This document shows, piece by piece, positions 16,636 to 26,213 of a stretch of 38,553 nucleotides of DNA. The position numbers and the translations under genes are program-made. The notes below the pieces were generated by a model. That model had not been told where the DNA came from and did no database searches. It saw nothing but the letters and a program-made list of their open reading frames with translations. The DNA lies in the NCBI GenBank assembly GCA_902595375.1, contig CACJPW010000006.1:1-38553 (forward strand), given 5' to 3'. Source of the stretch: an uncultured Pelagibacteraceae bacterium (GTDB lineage: Bacteria > Pseudomonadota > Alphaproteobacteria > Pelagibacterales > Pelagibacteraceae). Every line of letters begins with the position of its first letter. Within the stretch, counting starts at the first letter, position 1.

Positions 16636-17250
16636 TTAAGAGTTAATCTCCATTAGAATTATTTTAGAAAATTTATCTGTCATACTATTTTCTAATTTAT
16701 AAGGGTATTTTTTTCTTTTTAAAGATTTTTTTAGCTCTACCTGTGCATTTTGACCCTTTAAAATTATTAATTTATGGGGCTTTTTAGCAATTTCACGTGA
16801 AACTTGTATTACTTTATCCAATTTTTTGAATGCCCTACAAACAATTATATCCGTATCCAAAATTTCATCTTTTACACTTCCGAAAACCCTTGCATTTAAA
16901 TCTAATTGATCAATTACTTTACTCAGAAACTGCCTTTTGACTGGTGACTTTTCATACAATTTCACGTGAAAATCCTTGTTTTTATTGAATATTTCTAAAA
17001 CTAATCCAGGAAATCCTGCTCCTGATCCTAAATCAGCTAAAGAATTAGACTTAAAATTGATGAATTTAACCAATTGAGCGGAGTCTAATATATGTCTGTC
17101 CCAAATGGCGCTTTCAGTATTTTTTGAAATTAAATTATGAATTTTATTCTCTTTGAGAACCATTTTACAGAATATTTTGAGCTTTTCTATTGATCTATCA
17201 GTAAAATTGAGATTCTTTTTGAGAGTATTTATAACTTTCAACTGCTGCAT
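16636..17250 (-). CDS. rsmG: 16S rRNA m7G527 methyltransferase RsmG (GidB)
   Basis: SAM-dependent enzyme making m7G at 16S position 527. The 204 residues show the RsmG N-terminal helices (IWDRHILDSAQLV), motif I LADLGSGAGFPG (71-82), and VCRAFKKLDKV. Usual length. The gene also carries two 12-base palindromes TTTCACGTGAAA, read in different codon phases (as VSREI and as FHVK), which are candidate parS sites. Its ATG shares one base with the mnmG stop (TAATG) and parA follows directly: the classic gidA-gidB-parA-parB order. Confidence 0.96.
   Translation of the reverse strand: MQQLKVINTLKKNLNFTDRSIEKLKIFCKMVLKENKIHNLISKNTESAIWDRHILDSAQLVKFINFKSNSLADLGSGAGFPGLVLEIFNKNKDFHVKLYEKSPVKRQFLSKVIDQLDLNARVFGSVKDEILDTDIIVCRAFKKLDKVIQVSREIAKKPHKLIILKGQNAQVELKKSLKRKKYPYKLENSMTDKFSKIILMEINS
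16789..16804. promoter_or_regulatory. Candidate parS site 1 (within rsmG)
   Basis: AATTTCACGTGAAACT matches the near-universal bacterial parS TGTTTCACGTGAAACA at 13 of 16 positions, including the full central palindrome TTTCACGTGAAA (16791-16802) plus the following C. It lies about 150 bp upstream of parA within the parAB operon, the usual neighbourhood of parS. Confidence 0.75.
16958..16973. promoter_or_regulatory. Candidate parS site 2 (within rsmG)
   Basis: AATTTCACGTGAAAAT contains the same perfect 12-base core TTTCACGTGAAA (16960-16971), 169 bp from site 1, and matches the 16-base parS consensus at 12 positions. It is in a different codon phase from site 1, so protein conservation does not explain the recurrence. 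Confidence 0.7.
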
Positions 17251-19118
17251 TAAGCAGTAGCTTTATATCTGAGTTTTTTAATATGTGAAAGAAGAATAAT
17301 TATTGCAGCAGGGGTTACACCATCTATACGAATTGCTTGACCGAGTGTTTTAGGCTTGACTTGCAGTAATTTACTCTTGATCTCGTTGGACAAGCCACTT
17401 ATTTTTTCATAATTTATTCCCTCAGGTATAATAACAGACTCATCTTTCTTAAAAGACTCAATGTCTCTATCTTGCCTTTCCAGGTAACCCATATAATGAG
17501 CGTCCGTTACAACTTGGTTTTCTACAGAATCTGCAAAAGAGGGGATATCACTAAATACTTGCCTTATTTTTGCCATATTTACTTTACGTTGCCCCATTAT
17601 TTCTAAACAAGATCTTTTAACACCATCCATGGCAATTTTAATATCATATTGCTTAGCTTGGTTAGGTGTTAAATAATTATTTTTTAAAATTTTATTAAGC
17701 GCCAAAATATTTTTTTTCTTATCGTTAAATATTTTTTTTCTATTGGATCCAACTAGATTTAAATTGATACCAAAATCAGTTAGTCTTTGATCAGCGTTAT
17801 CAGCTCTTAAAGTTAATCTATATTCAGCTCTGGATGTAAACATTCTATATGGTTCTGTAACTCCTTTTGTAATTAGATCATCAATCATAACTCCAATATA
17901 AGAAGTTGATCTATCTAAAATAAACTCTTCTTGTTTTTGTATTTTTAAGGCTGCATTGACTCCAGCTATTAAACCTTGAGCTGCAGCTTCTTCATACCCT
18001 GTAGTTCCATTAATTTGGCCAGCGAGGAATAAAGAATTAATTTTTTTGGTTTCTAAGGTTGCTTTTAATTCCCTTGGATCCACGTAATCATACTCAATCG
18101 CGTACCCAGCCCTCATCATCTTAACATGCTCTAAACCCTTGATTTTACTTAATATTTTAAGCTGTATCTCCTCTGGAAGTGAAGTTGATATACCATTTGG
18201 GTAAATAGTATTGTCCTTTAGTCCCTCTGGTTCTAGGTAAATTTGATGCTTTTCTTTTTCCTTAAACTTAACGATTTTATCCTCTATAGATGGGCAATAC
18301 CTAGGTCCTACTCCTTTTATATTTCCTGAATACATAGCGCTTCTTGAAATGTTTTCACTAATAATTTTATGAACATCATTGTTTGTGTAAGTCATCCCAC
18401 ATTTAATCTGTTTATTGTTGATCTTGTTCGTCAAGAAAGAGAAATAATAATGATCATCATCAGCAGGCTGCATTTCTAAGTCATCATAATTAATTGTATC
18501 ACCATCTAGTCTAGGAGGCGTTCCAGTTTTTAATCTTCCAATTTGCATTTTAAATTTTGCTAATTGTTCACTTAAACCGGTAGATGGTTTTTCATCATAC
18601 CGACCAGCTGGTATCTGTGTTTCACCTATATGTATTAAACCATTCAAAAAAGTTCCCGTAGTAAGTATTAGTTCTTTAGTTCTTATTTCTTTACCACTCT
18701 GACAAACGAACCCTATTACTTTTCTGTTATCAAATAAGAATTTTACTACTGGATCGGCTACGACTTCTAAATTTTCATAGTTTAATAAAATCTTTTGCAT
18801 ATGCCCTTTGTAAAGAGCTCTATCTGACTGAGTCCTTGGTCCTTGCACTGCTGGGCCACGACTTCTATTTAATAATCTAAATTGAATACCTGATTTATCA
18901 GCTACAACACCCATAACACCATCCAAAGCATCGATTTCTCTCACAAGATGCCCTTTTCCAAGTCCTCCTATAGCGGGATTACACGACATTTCACCAATAG
19001 TCTCGATTTTATGGGTAAAAAGAGCAGTATTTACGCCCATTCTAGCGGAAGCTGCTGCTGCCTCACATCCGGCATGTCCTCCACCTATAACTACCACATC
19101 ATAGTTTTGTTTTGTCAT
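17250..19118 (-). CDS. mnmG: tRNA uridine-5-carboxymethylaminomethyl modification enzyme MnmG (GidA)
   Basis: FAD-dependent partner of MnmE in forming the (c)mnm5 modification at the wobble U34 of tRNAs. The 622 residues have the FAD-binding [10 protein letters not shown] (12-21), the GidA signature [23 protein letters not shown] (about 46-68), [24 protein letters not shown] with the family Cys/Arg region, [17 protein letters not shown] and the helical C-terminal MnmE-binding domain. Normal length. Encoded just downstream of mnmE (42 bp gap) on the same strand; rsmG follows with a one-base overlap. Confidence 0.98.
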   Translation of the reverse strand: MTKQNYDVVVIGGGHAGCEAAAASARMGVNTALFTHKIETIGEMSCNPAIGGLGKGHLVREIDALDGVMGVVADKSGIQFRLLNRSRGPAVQGPRTQSDRALYKGHMQKILLNYENLEVVADPVVKFLFDNRKVIGFVCQSGKEIRTKELILTTGTFLNGLIHIGETQIPAGRYDEKPSTGLSEQLAKFKMQIGRLKTGTPPRLDGDTINYDDLEMQPADDDHYYFSFLTNKINNKQIKCGMTYTNNDVHKIISENISRSAMYSGNIKGVGPRYCPSIEDKIVKFKEKEKHQIYLEPEGLKDNTIYPNGISTSLPEEIQLKILSKIKGLEHVKMMRAGYAIEYDYVDPRELKATLETKKINSLFLAGQINGTTGYEEAAAQGLIAGVNAALKIQKQEEFILDRSTSYIGVMIDDLITKGVTEPYRMFTSRAEYRLTLRADNADQRLTDFGINLNLVGSNRKKIFNDKKKNILALNKILKNNYLTPNQAKQYDIKIAMDGVKRSCLEIMGQRKVNMAKIRQVFSDIPSFADSVENQVVTDAHYMGYLERQDRDIESFKKDESVIIPEGINYEKISGLSNEIKSKLLQVKPKTLGQAIRIDGVTPAAIIILLSHIKKLRYKATA

Positions 19119-19160
19119 GTTGTGAATGTAAACGTCTAGATTAAGAATACAAGTAATATT

Positions 19161-20489
19161 TTATTTACCGATACAGAAGTCTTTGAATATAGATCCAAGT
19201 ATTTCTTCCACATCTACCTTACCGACGATGCTACCAAGATGTCGTGTGGCCATTCTTAGGTCCTCTGCTGCTAATTCAAGGTCTTTATTTTGATCCTTTT
19301 TAAGAAACTTATCAATTTCTTTTAAGCAATCATTGAGCTTAACTCTATGCCTCTCTCTAGTAATTAAAGCGCTATTATTTGATGAAAATTTGTTACTCAA
19401 CTTAGTTTTAACTAAATTTATTAATTTATCGATATTTTCATTATTTTTTACTGAAGCTAAAACAGTATCAACATTAAATTTATGATTTTGCTTATCAGAA
19501 ACATCTGATTTATTTAAGAGAATTATAGTATCTTTATTAATCATACTCTGTATTTCTTTATTAATTTTTTTTGATGAATTATCGATGACTACTATATTTA
19601 AATCTGCTTCTTTTGATTTGCCTAAAGCTAAAGAAATACCTTTTTTTTCAACTTCGTTTTTAGCTTCTCTTATGCCAGCAGTGTCAGCTAGAAGAACAGG
19701 ATATCCATCTAAATTTAAATAGGTTTCTATAACATCTCTTGTTGTGCCGGCTTCATCTGAAACAATTGCTACTTCTCTTTTTGAAAGTAAATTTAATAAG
19801 GATGATTTACCTGCATTAACTTCTCCTGTAATTGAAACTCTGAAACCATCTCTAATTTTTTCTCCAACTTTGTTATCTTCAATAATTTTTGTAATTTCTG
19901 AATGAATTTCTTTAATTGATTTGTGGGCGTCTTTTAATACTTTTTCTGGAAGATCTTCTTCTGCAAAATCAATTTTAGCTTCTATAAAAGCGAGTGATTT
20001 TATTATTTTTTCCCTCAGATCATTATAATAATTCGAAGCGTTGCCCTGAACTAATTTAACTGCTTGTTGTCTTTGAAGTTCCGTCTCGGAATGGATTAGA
20101 TCTCCTATACTTTCTGCTTTTAACAAGTCGATTTTGTCATTTTGAAAAGCAATTTTAGTGAACTCACCTGGATCAGCTAATCTGCAGTTTTTTTGCTCTG
20201 ACAAAACTCTCAATAAAGCGTTTATTACCGCATTACTTCCATGGATCTGTAATTCTGCAAGATCTTCTCCAGTATAGCTATTTGGCCCAGGAAACCACAA
20301 TAATAGGGCCTCCGGATCTATTACATTGCCGTTATTAGGGTCATAGAACTTACAAAAATTAACTTCGTTTGACTTTATATCTTTGGACTTAGTCAAAATT
20401 TGACAAATCTTAAGTGTTTCACTTCCTGATATTCTAACAATAGCTATTCCAGAGGGTCCTCTACCCGAAGATAAAGCATAAATGTTCAT
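19161..20489 (-). CDS. mnmE: tRNA modification GTPase MnmE (TrmE)
   Basis: Dimeric GTPase that works with MnmG on wobble U34 modification. The 442 residues have a tetrahydrofolate-binding N-terminal domain (SSGRGPSGIAIVRISG, GEDLAELQIHGS), a G domain inserted in the helical domain with Walker A GEVNAGKSS (222-230), switch DEAGTTRDVIE, DTAGIREA and LLNKSD, and the C-terminal CIGK whose Cys439 is catalytically important. The ATG lies 4 bp after the stop of the ubiquinone hydroxylase gene, so the two are probably co-transcribed. Confidence 0.97.
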   Translation of the reverse strand: MNIYALSSGRGPSGIAIVRISGSETLKICQILTKSKDIKSNEVNFCKFYDPNNGNVIDPEALLLWFPGPNSYTGEDLAELQIHGSNAVINALLRVLSEQKNCRLADPGEFTKIAFQNDKIDLLKAESIGDLIHSETELQRQQAVKLVQGNASNYYNDLREKIIKSLAFIEAKIDFAEEDLPEKVLKDAHKSIKEIHSEITKIIEDNKVGEKIRDGFRVSITGEVNAGKSSLLNLLSKREVAIVSDEAGTTRDVIETYLNLDGYPVLLADTAGIREAKNEVEKKGISLALGKSKEADLNIVVIDNSSKKINKEIQSMINKDTIILLNKSDVSDKQNHKFNVDTVLASVKNNENIDKLINLVKTKLSNKFSSNNSALITRERHRVKLNDCLKEIDKFLKKDQNKDLELAAEDLRMATRHLGSIVGKVDVEEILGSIFKDFCIGK

Positions 20490-20493
20490 TGAA

Positions 20494-21603
20494 TTATAAT
20501 GATAAACCTCGATTAGAGATTATTTTACTAAATTTTTTTAATGTCTCGTTGTTCTTGATATTTTTAACAATTATTTCTTTGAATGGATCCAAATATTTAT
20601 TTTGTTTAAAAAAGTTATGTGTAAAATCAACACCTAAACTCATAATAGTATTTTCAGGTTTTCTGCTATTGTAAAAATCATCTAAAGCATAGCTATTTTT
20701 TAGAGAAATGCCTAAGCTCACATAATATTTGATAATTTCTTTTAGTTTTTTAATATCCCTCAGAACAAGGTTAAAACCCTGTCCAGCTACTGGATGAATA
20801 GTGTGCAAACCCTCTCCAAGAATTAATATATTTTTTAGATGATACTGTCTTCTTAAAGATAATGTGATCGGGTAGGACTGAATATTGCTGACAGTTATAT
20901 TTTGTTTACTCTTTATTAATTCTGTTATTCTGTTTTTAAGTAAATTTGTTATTTTTTTTGAATTATTCTCGAAAAAATGTTTTTTTACACTCCAAACAAA
21001 TGAAAAGTAGTTTTTTGAAAAAGGGAGTATGGCTAATGGTCCTTCTTTCAAAAAGAACTGGCTTGTGTTTAGGGTTTTGTAATTGTGTTTTACATATCCT
21101 GTAATAGCTATTTCTTTATAATCTTTACTAATAGGTCTGATTTTTGTTATGTTATTGTAAATTTTAGATTGCCCACCGATACAAAGAATAATTAAGTCAT
21201 AATTTTTTAATTCACCTAAGTTTTTTAAATCTTTTCTGATTAATTTAATTTTACTTTTTGAAATTTCTTTCAATAATTTACTTTTAACTTTATCATTTTC
21301 AAAAACATACATAAGGTTAGAATTTGTTTCATTAAGGTTTAAAAAATTAATTTTTTCTTTGGATGTTTCGTAAAAAAGCTCAATTTTTTTTGATGGCCAG
21401 AACAACTTTTGTCTAAAAGTTGTAATGTTTTGATTAATGAACTTATAATTTGTATCTGAAATAGCAGTAGTCCTTTTATCGGCGATATTTATACCTTTTT
21501 TAGCTATTAGAGTTACCTCTATACCCGATACTTTAGATAAAACACCAGCTGTCATTAAGCCTGAAAGACCGTCTCCGACAATGCATATTCTCTGTTTTAT
21601 CAT
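20494..21603 (-). CDS. UbiH/Coq6-family FAD-dependent hydroxylase
   Basis: Flavin monooxygenase of the family that hydroxylates the ubiquinone ring. The 369 residues have the dinucleotide motif GDGLSG (10-15), the central ATG-like LIILCIGGQS (about 137-146) and the C-terminal FAD motif GEGLHTIHPVAGQGFNLVLRD (263-283), closest to the UbiH form (NAAQTLHPIAGQGFNLGLRD). Which ring carbon it hydroxylates cannot be told: alphaproteobacteria use UbiL, UbiM or UbiH-like enzymes with mixed regiospecificity. It is divergent from ftsK across 55 bp and just upstream of mnmE. Confidence 0.85.
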   Translation of the reverse strand: MIKQRICIVGDGLSGLMTAGVLSKVSGIEVTLIAKKGINIADKRTTAISDTNYKFINQNITTFRQKLFWPSKKIELFYETSKEKINFLNLNETNSNLMYVFENDKVKSKLLKEISKSKIKLIRKDLKNLGELKNYDLIILCIGGQSKIYNNITKIRPISKDYKEIAITGYVKHNYKTLNTSQFFLKEGPLAILPFSKNYFSFVWSVKKHFFENNSKKITNLLKNRITELIKSKQNITVSNIQSYPITLSLRRQYHLKNILILGEGLHTIHPVAGQGFNLVLRDIKKLKEIIKYYVSLGISLKNSYALDDFYNSRKPENTIMSLGVDFTHNFFKQNKYLDPFKEIIVKNIKNNETLKKFSKIISNRGLSL

Positions 21604-21658
21604 ATAACAATTTTTAACACTTTCATAAAAATGGTAAAAAGTACGTAATCGATTCGTA

Positions 21659-23740
21659 ATGAATACAAACTTTTTAGATAGTTTAACAAATTTTTTGAAA
21701 AAGCGAACCTTTGAATTGCTAGGTTTAATCTTAGTTTTATTAAGTGTCGCACTTGCTATTGCCTTTACAACATATTCTCCTGAAGATCCTTCATTTGTTT
21801 ATGGAGATAAGAACTTTGAGATCCAGAATTTTTTTGGGATTTATGGAAGTAGCGTTGCAGATTTTTTATTACAAAGTTTTGGTTTGGTTTCTTTTTTATT
21901 ATTACTTAATTTTTTATTTTGGGGATTAGATTTAATAATAAAGAAAGAATTAAGAAGAATAATTTTAAAAATATTTTTAGTTGTAGCCTATTTAACTGTT
22001 GGAACAGTTTTTATCTATCTAACATTCGATAATTCTTTTTGGTTAATTGATAATGGTAATTCTGGTTTTGTTGGAAAAATAACATATAACTTTATTAATA
22101 CTTGGGCTCCGTGGATTGATAATACATATTCGATTTATGTACTACTTTTATTAACTATAATTTTTTTTTCATTCTCAGCCGATATAAATTATAAAAAGAT
22201 ATTCTCAATAATTATTTCACTTTTTAGGAGAAAACCTGTGGAGAATATTGAGCCAGATTTTAGTAGAATTAATATTGGTGATCAGCCACAGACTTTAGAA
22301 AAACCACAGCAATCTTTTTCATTTGACACTGACACAAGTTCTAAAACAGAGCAAGTTACTACAAAAACTAAATATAAATTACCGGATATAAATTATTTAG
22401 AAAAAATTTTATCTAAACTTAGTTCTGATGGAAATAAAAATCGTCCTGGTGCTGAGTTTATGGAAAAAATATTGTTAGACTTTGGTATAGATGGGAAAAT
22501 TAAAACAATTAATAATGGTCCTGTAGTAAGCCTTTATGAATTTGAACCAGCTCCTGGTGTAAAAGTTTCAAAAATAATTAATTTATCTGAGGATTTAGCA
22601 AGAAATACTAGTTCAACTTCTACAAGAGTTTCGGTCATTCCTGGAAAAAACACTGTTGGAATTGAAATCCCGAACGAGGAAAGGGAGGGCGTATCACTGA
22701 GAGAAATTATTTCTTATGATAAATTTCAAAAGAAAGATGTAAGACTTCCGATAGCACTAGGTAAAAGTATTTCTGGAATGCCAATTGTTGGTGATTTAAC
22801 GTCTATGCCTCATCTTTTAATTGCGGGTACCACTGGTTCAGGAAAGTCAGTTTGTATTAATACAATAATTGTTTCTCTTCTTTACAAACTAAGTCCTGAT
22901 CTTTGTAAATTTATTTTAATCGATCCAAAAATGTTAGAGCTATCTACTTACGAGGGAATACCTCATTTATTAACTCCAGTTATTACTGATGCTAAAAAAG
23001 CTACATCAGCGTTATCATGGACAGTCAAAGAAATGAATAGTAGATACAAACTAATGAGTAAAGTAGGTGTAAGAAATATTGATGGTTATAATGCTAAACA
23101 CAAACTTAAAATGCCTTACATTGTCGTAGTCGTCGACGAGATGTCAGACTTAATGTTGGTAGCAGGAAAAGAAATAGAAAATTATATTCAGAAATTATCT
23201 CAAATGGCAAGAGCAGCAGGTATACATATTATTATGGCAACGCAAAGACCAAGTGTTGATGTAATAACAGGTACGATAAAAGCGAATTTTCCAACAAGGA
23301 TATCTTTTCAAGTAAGTTCCAAAATTGATAGTAGAACCATTTTAGGGGAGCAAGGTGCTGAACAATTACTTGGAAAAGGAGACATGTTATTCATGTCATC
23401 AGCAAACAGAATAGTTAGAATTCATGGCCCTTACGTATCTGAACAAGAAATTGAGAAAATTACAAATTCGTTAAGAGCACAGGGAGAGCCAGATTATATG
23501 GAAGAAATTACTTCTCAAGAAACAACCGAAAACTCATTAACGCCTGGAAATGAAGGTGATGAGGATGAATTATTCAATCAGGCTGTAGAAATCATAAAGG
23601 CTGAAGGAAAAGCTTCTACAAGCTTTTTACAGAGAAAGTTACAAATCGGATACAATAGAGCTGCTAGAATTATTGATATGATGGAAGAGAAAGGTATAGT
23701 TAGTAAAGCAAATCATGTTGGTAAACGTGAAGTTCTATAA
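21659..23740 (+). CDS. ftsK: DNA translocase FtsK
   Basis: Septum-anchored motor that pumps chromosome ends and triggers XerCD dimer resolution at division. The 693 residues comprise four to five membrane helices (about 18-180), a very short linker (about 190-250, instead of hundreds of residues), the beta/alpha RecA-like motor with Walker A GTTGSGKS (390-397) and Walker B VVVVDEMSD (D493-E494), and a C-terminal gamma winged helix (about 630-693; SFLQRKLQIGYNRAARIIDMME) for reading KOPS polarity sites. The short linker fits genome streamlining. No Shine-Dalgarno is visible before the ATG. Confidence 0.97.
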   Translation: MNTNFLDSLTNFLKKRTFELLGLILVLLSVALAIAFTTYSPEDPSFVYGDKNFEIQNFFGIYGSSVADFLLQSFGLVSFLLLLNFLFWGLDLIIKKELRRIILKIFLVVAYLTVGTVFIYLTFDNSFWLIDNGNSGFVGKITYNFINTWAPWIDNTYSIYVLLLLTIIFFSFSADINYKKIFSIIISLFRRKPVENIEPDFSRINIGDQPQTLEKPQQSFSFDTDTSSKTEQVTTKTKYKLPDINYLEKILSKLSSDGNKNRPGAEFMEKILLDFGIDGKIKTINNGPVVSLYEFEPAPGVKVSKIINLSEDLARNTSSTSTRVSVIPGKNTVGIEIPNEEREGVSLREIISYDKFQKKDVRLPIALGKSISGMPIVGDLTSMPHLLIAGTTGSGKSVCINTIIVSLLYKLSPDLCKFILIDPKMLELSTYEGIPHLLTPVITDAKKATSALSWTVKEMNSRYKLMSKVGVRNIDGYNAKHKLKMPYIVVVVDEMSDLMLVAGKEIENYIQKLSQMARAAGIHIIMATQRPSVDVITGTIKANFPTRISFQVSSKIDSRTILGEQGAEQLLGKGDMLFMSSANRIVRIHGPYVSEQEIEKITNSLRAQGEPDYMEEITSQETTENSLTPGNEGDEDELFNQAVEIIKAEGKASTSFLQRKLQIGYNRAARIIDMMEEKGIVSKANHVGKREVL

Positions 23741-24278
23741 AATTTTTTTAGCAATTTTATTTCTACTTTTTTCATTTAACCTTAGCGCAGATGAGAAAAC
23801 TAAAATTGTAAATCAGTTAAAAAGTTTAAATTCATTAGAATTTACATTTAGCCAAGTTATCAATGACAAAACTGAAAAGGGTAGTTGTCTTTTAGAATTT
23901 CCTGGAAAACTAAAATGTGAATACTTTGATGAGAAAAAGAAAGAGCTTGTTATAAATAAGAAAAGATTAGCTATCACACAAAAGAGATATAATAAAACTT
24001 ACTATTATCCTATATCTAAATCACCTTTTTTAAATATCTTGTATAAGGAAAAACTTTTAGAGATCGTTAAAGCTGGTGAAATAAAAAAAGAAAGTCAAAT
24101 TTTAAAACTAACTTACTTAGATGAAAATGAAATCAATGTTTTATTTGATAGAAAAACTTTAGACCTAAGAGGTTGGAAGATTATTGATCAATATAATAAT
24201 AATATCAATTTTTCTCTAAATATTGTTTCTAAGAACGATATTTATCAAAAAGGGACTTTTAAAATACCAGAGATGTAA
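23727..24278 (+). CDS. lolA: Outer-membrane lipoprotein carrier LolA
   Basis: Periplasmic chaperone that ferries lipoproteins from LolCDE to the outer membrane. A signal peptide (FYKIFLAILFLLFSFNLSA) is followed by the LolA fold: LKSLNSLEFTFSQVIND, KGSCLLEFPGKLKCEYFDE, the TYYYP strand and ITxxPLNILL-like KSPFLNILYK. I prefer GTG at 23727 over ATG at 23715, because it puts the basic signal-peptide start immediately at the N-terminus; either way it overlaps ftsK. ftsK-lolA is a standard alphaproteobacterial pair, often followed by xthA, which is absent here. The protein has two cysteines in GSCLLEFPGKLKC that may pair. Confidence 0.85.
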   Translation: MKFYKIFLAILFLLFSFNLSADEKTKIVNQLKSLNSLEFTFSQVINDKTEKGSCLLEFPGKLKCEYFDEKKKELVINKKRLAITQKRYNKTYYYPISKSPFLNILYKEKLLEIVKAGEIKKESQILKLTYLDENEINVLFDRKTLDLRGWKIIDQYNNNINFSLNIVSKNDIYQKGTFKIPEM

Positions 24279-24373
24279 TTAATCGCTAGCTTCTTGTATC
24301 ATTTTATACAGTATACTTGCATTTTTTTTATTCACATTAACCTATTTCTTATTTTATCTTTGTCTAACCTGAT

Positions 24374-25294
24374 TTACCTCGGATCTAGACAATGAACACT
24401 AAAAAGTTTTTTTTTATCAACCCAAGTTTTTTTAATTTTCCATCCAGCTTTATTAGCTAAGTTTTTGAAAGATTTAATCGAGTATTTATGAGAATTTTCA
24501 GTATGGATTTCTTCGTTTTTTTTTATTAAATACTTTGAACCATTAACTTTAATATTGCTGTTTTTTTTACATTTTAATCTCATCTCAATTCTTTTTTTTG
24601 ATTTATTGTATATAGCTAAATGTTTATAGGAATTTAAGTCTATATTTCCTCCCAATTCAGTATTTATTCTACGTAAAATATTTTTGTTGAATTTTGCAGT
24701 GACGCCTTTTTTATCATCGTAAGCGGAAATTAAAGTTGGAATATCTTTAATTAAGTCAACTCCAATAATAATCATTTTTGCTTTAAATTTTGATTTAAGC
24801 ATTTTTAAAAATTTAATAGCATCTTTTTTTTCAAAATTGCCTAGTGTTGATCCTGGAAAAAAAATAACTATATTTTCTGATGAGTTAACTTTAAAAGGTA
24901 GTTTACTATTTCTCGAAAAATCGTATGCTTTTGGCGTAATAGCTACTTTAGGAAATTTTCTTTTAAAACCTTTAGATATTTTAGTCATATAATCTTCAGA
25001 GATATCTAAAGGTATGTATTTTTTTGGTTTATCCAAACTATCAAGAAAAATAGCTATTTTTTTGATATCGCCAGCACCTGGTTCAATTAAAGTAGCGCTC
25101 TTACCTATTTTATTAGCAATTTCAATTTTATTATCTTTTAAAATTTTTATTTCTGTTCTTGTTGGATAATATTCCTCCAATTCAGTAATTTGTTCAAAGA
25201 GTTTTGATCCATGAAAATCATAAAACCATTTAGAATTTAACTTCTTATTTTTTTTACTTAATCCTAAACTTACTTCTTGTAAAAATGATTTCAT
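24374..25294 (-). CDS. egtD: EgtD-type L-histidine N-alpha-methyltransferase
   Basis: EgtD uses three SAM to convert histidine to hercynine (histidine betaine), the first ergothioneine step. The 306 residues are full length and keep the family N-terminus KWFYDFHGSKLFEQITELEEYYPTRTE (22-48), a SAM motif EPGAGD (71-76), PGSTLGNF and AYDDKKGVTAKFN. Residues aligning with the histidine-binding set of mycobacterial EgtD are all present: Tyr43, Asn153, Tyr192, Met238, Glu266 and Ser268 (alignment made by eye). The protein is Lys-rich and the gene AT-rich like the host average. Last of a three-gene cassette, overlapping the preceding methyltransferase by 4 bases. No EgtB-like sulfoxide synthase gene is in the window, so the end product may not be ergothioneine. 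Confidence 0.88.
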   Translation of the reverse strand: MKSFLQEVSLGLSKKNKKLNSKWFYDFHGSKLFEQITELEEYYPTRTEIKILKDNKIEIANKIGKSATLIEPGAGDIKKIAIFLDSLDKPKKYIPLDISEDYMTKISKGFKRKFPKVAITPKAYDFSRNSKLPFKVNSSENIVIFFPGSTLGNFEKKDAIKFLKMLKSKFKAKMIIIGVDLIKDIPTLISAYDDKKGVTAKFNKNILRRINTELGGNIDLNSYKHLAIYNKSKKRIEMRLKCKKNSNIKVNGSKYLIKKNEEIHTENSHKYSIKSFKNLANKAGWKIKKTWVDKKKLFSVHCLDPR

Positions 25295-26211
25295 GTTATG
25301 TAGGGCTCAACTATAAGACGGTTAATTGGCATTGAAAATTGTCCTTGTTTTTCAGCATCAGTACTTTCTTTGGATATTGCTAGTATTTTAGATAGACTTT
25401 TAATCATTGATTTCCTCTTATCTGGCTTTAAAACAAATGCAGCATAAAAAAACCCTGCTGCAGTTTCAGCCACTTCAATGACAGGTCCTTTTATAGATAC
25501 AACATTAGTCTCAATAGTCACATTTGCCTCTGGAAATGTTTTATGTGCAAGATTGCTTAGGCTTTCGGTTCCCCTTATCCTTGGATCACCTAAATCAATT
25601 TCCCCATAATTAGGTATTCCTTCTTGTACATAACTATAAATTAAATCGTATACCTCTTTATAGCTTGGAACTGTATTAATTGGTCCATCAACTAATGCTG
25701 CGAACCGCCCCTCAGAAGTTAAAACCCTTCTGACCTCATTTAACACAGGAGTTATTGGATCCATTAATGTTAAAGCCCAATGACATAATACTATGTCGAT
25801 AGAGTTGTCATTGATTGCTGTCAAATTTTGTGCTTTTGACTCAATTAGATTAACTCCACTGTTTTTCAGAAGATTCTTTGCTAATTTTAATTCTTCAGGA
25901 CACATGTCTATCCCTTTTAAATTTAAATTTTGGTTTCGATCGAATAAGATTTTTAATAATGTCCCTGACCCGCAGGCAAGATCTAATACACGTAATTCTT
26001 TATTATTAGGGACAATTTCAGCTAGCCATTCATAACTATTGCGTCCAGCTTTATCGCGACACGAACTCGCGCACGTTTCAGTAAATCCAGTATGTTTTTG
26101 ATGTACAATTCTTAAATGATCAACTAGAGCGTTGCTATCAGGATGTAGATTGCGGTTGAGACTGTCAGTCCAGGGCGAATTCAGTCCATTCTGATTATTT
26201 ATGTCTTTCAT
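25291..26211 (-). CDS. Class I SAM-dependent methyltransferase (Methyltransf_11 type)
   Basis: A 306-residue methyltransferase with the Rossmann SAM site VLDLACGSGTLLKIL (75-89), acidic residue after strand 2 in KGIDMCPEEL, and the post-I region DNSIDIVLCHWALTLM followed by EVRRVLTSEGRFAALVDGP. An N-terminal extension carries CASSC (Cys47, Cys51) just before the fold, which might bind metal or form a disulfide. The C-terminal third (about 210-306) is not familiar to me. The substrate is unknown; flanked by a PhyH dioxygenase (2 bp gap) and EgtD (ATGA overlap), it probably acts on the same small molecule. Base composition looks less AT-rich than the housekeeping genes around it. Confidence 0.82.
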   Translation of the reverse strand: MKDINNQNGLNSPWTDSLNRNLHPDSNALVDHLRIVHQKHTGFTETCASSCRDKAGRNSYEWLAEIVPNNKELRVLDLACGSGTLLKILFDRNQNLNLKGIDMCPEELKLAKNLLKNSGVNLIESKAQNLTAINDNSIDIVLCHWALTLMDPITPVLNEVRRVLTSEGRFAALVDGPINTVPSYKEVYDLIYSYVQEGIPNYGEIDLGDPRIRGTESLSNLAHKTFPEANVTIETNVVSIKGPVIEVAETAAGFFYAAFVLKPDKRKSMIKSLSKILAISKESTDAEKQGQFSMPINRLIVEPYIT

Positions 26212-26213
26212 GA

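Noticed and set aside
24279-24373. 18-codon minus-strand frame (GTG start, reads NKKNASILYKMIQEASD) in the lolA-egtD gap
   Set aside because: Too short to support, no family match that I recognise; the 95-bp gap is otherwise AT-rich with no clear terminator or RNA gene.
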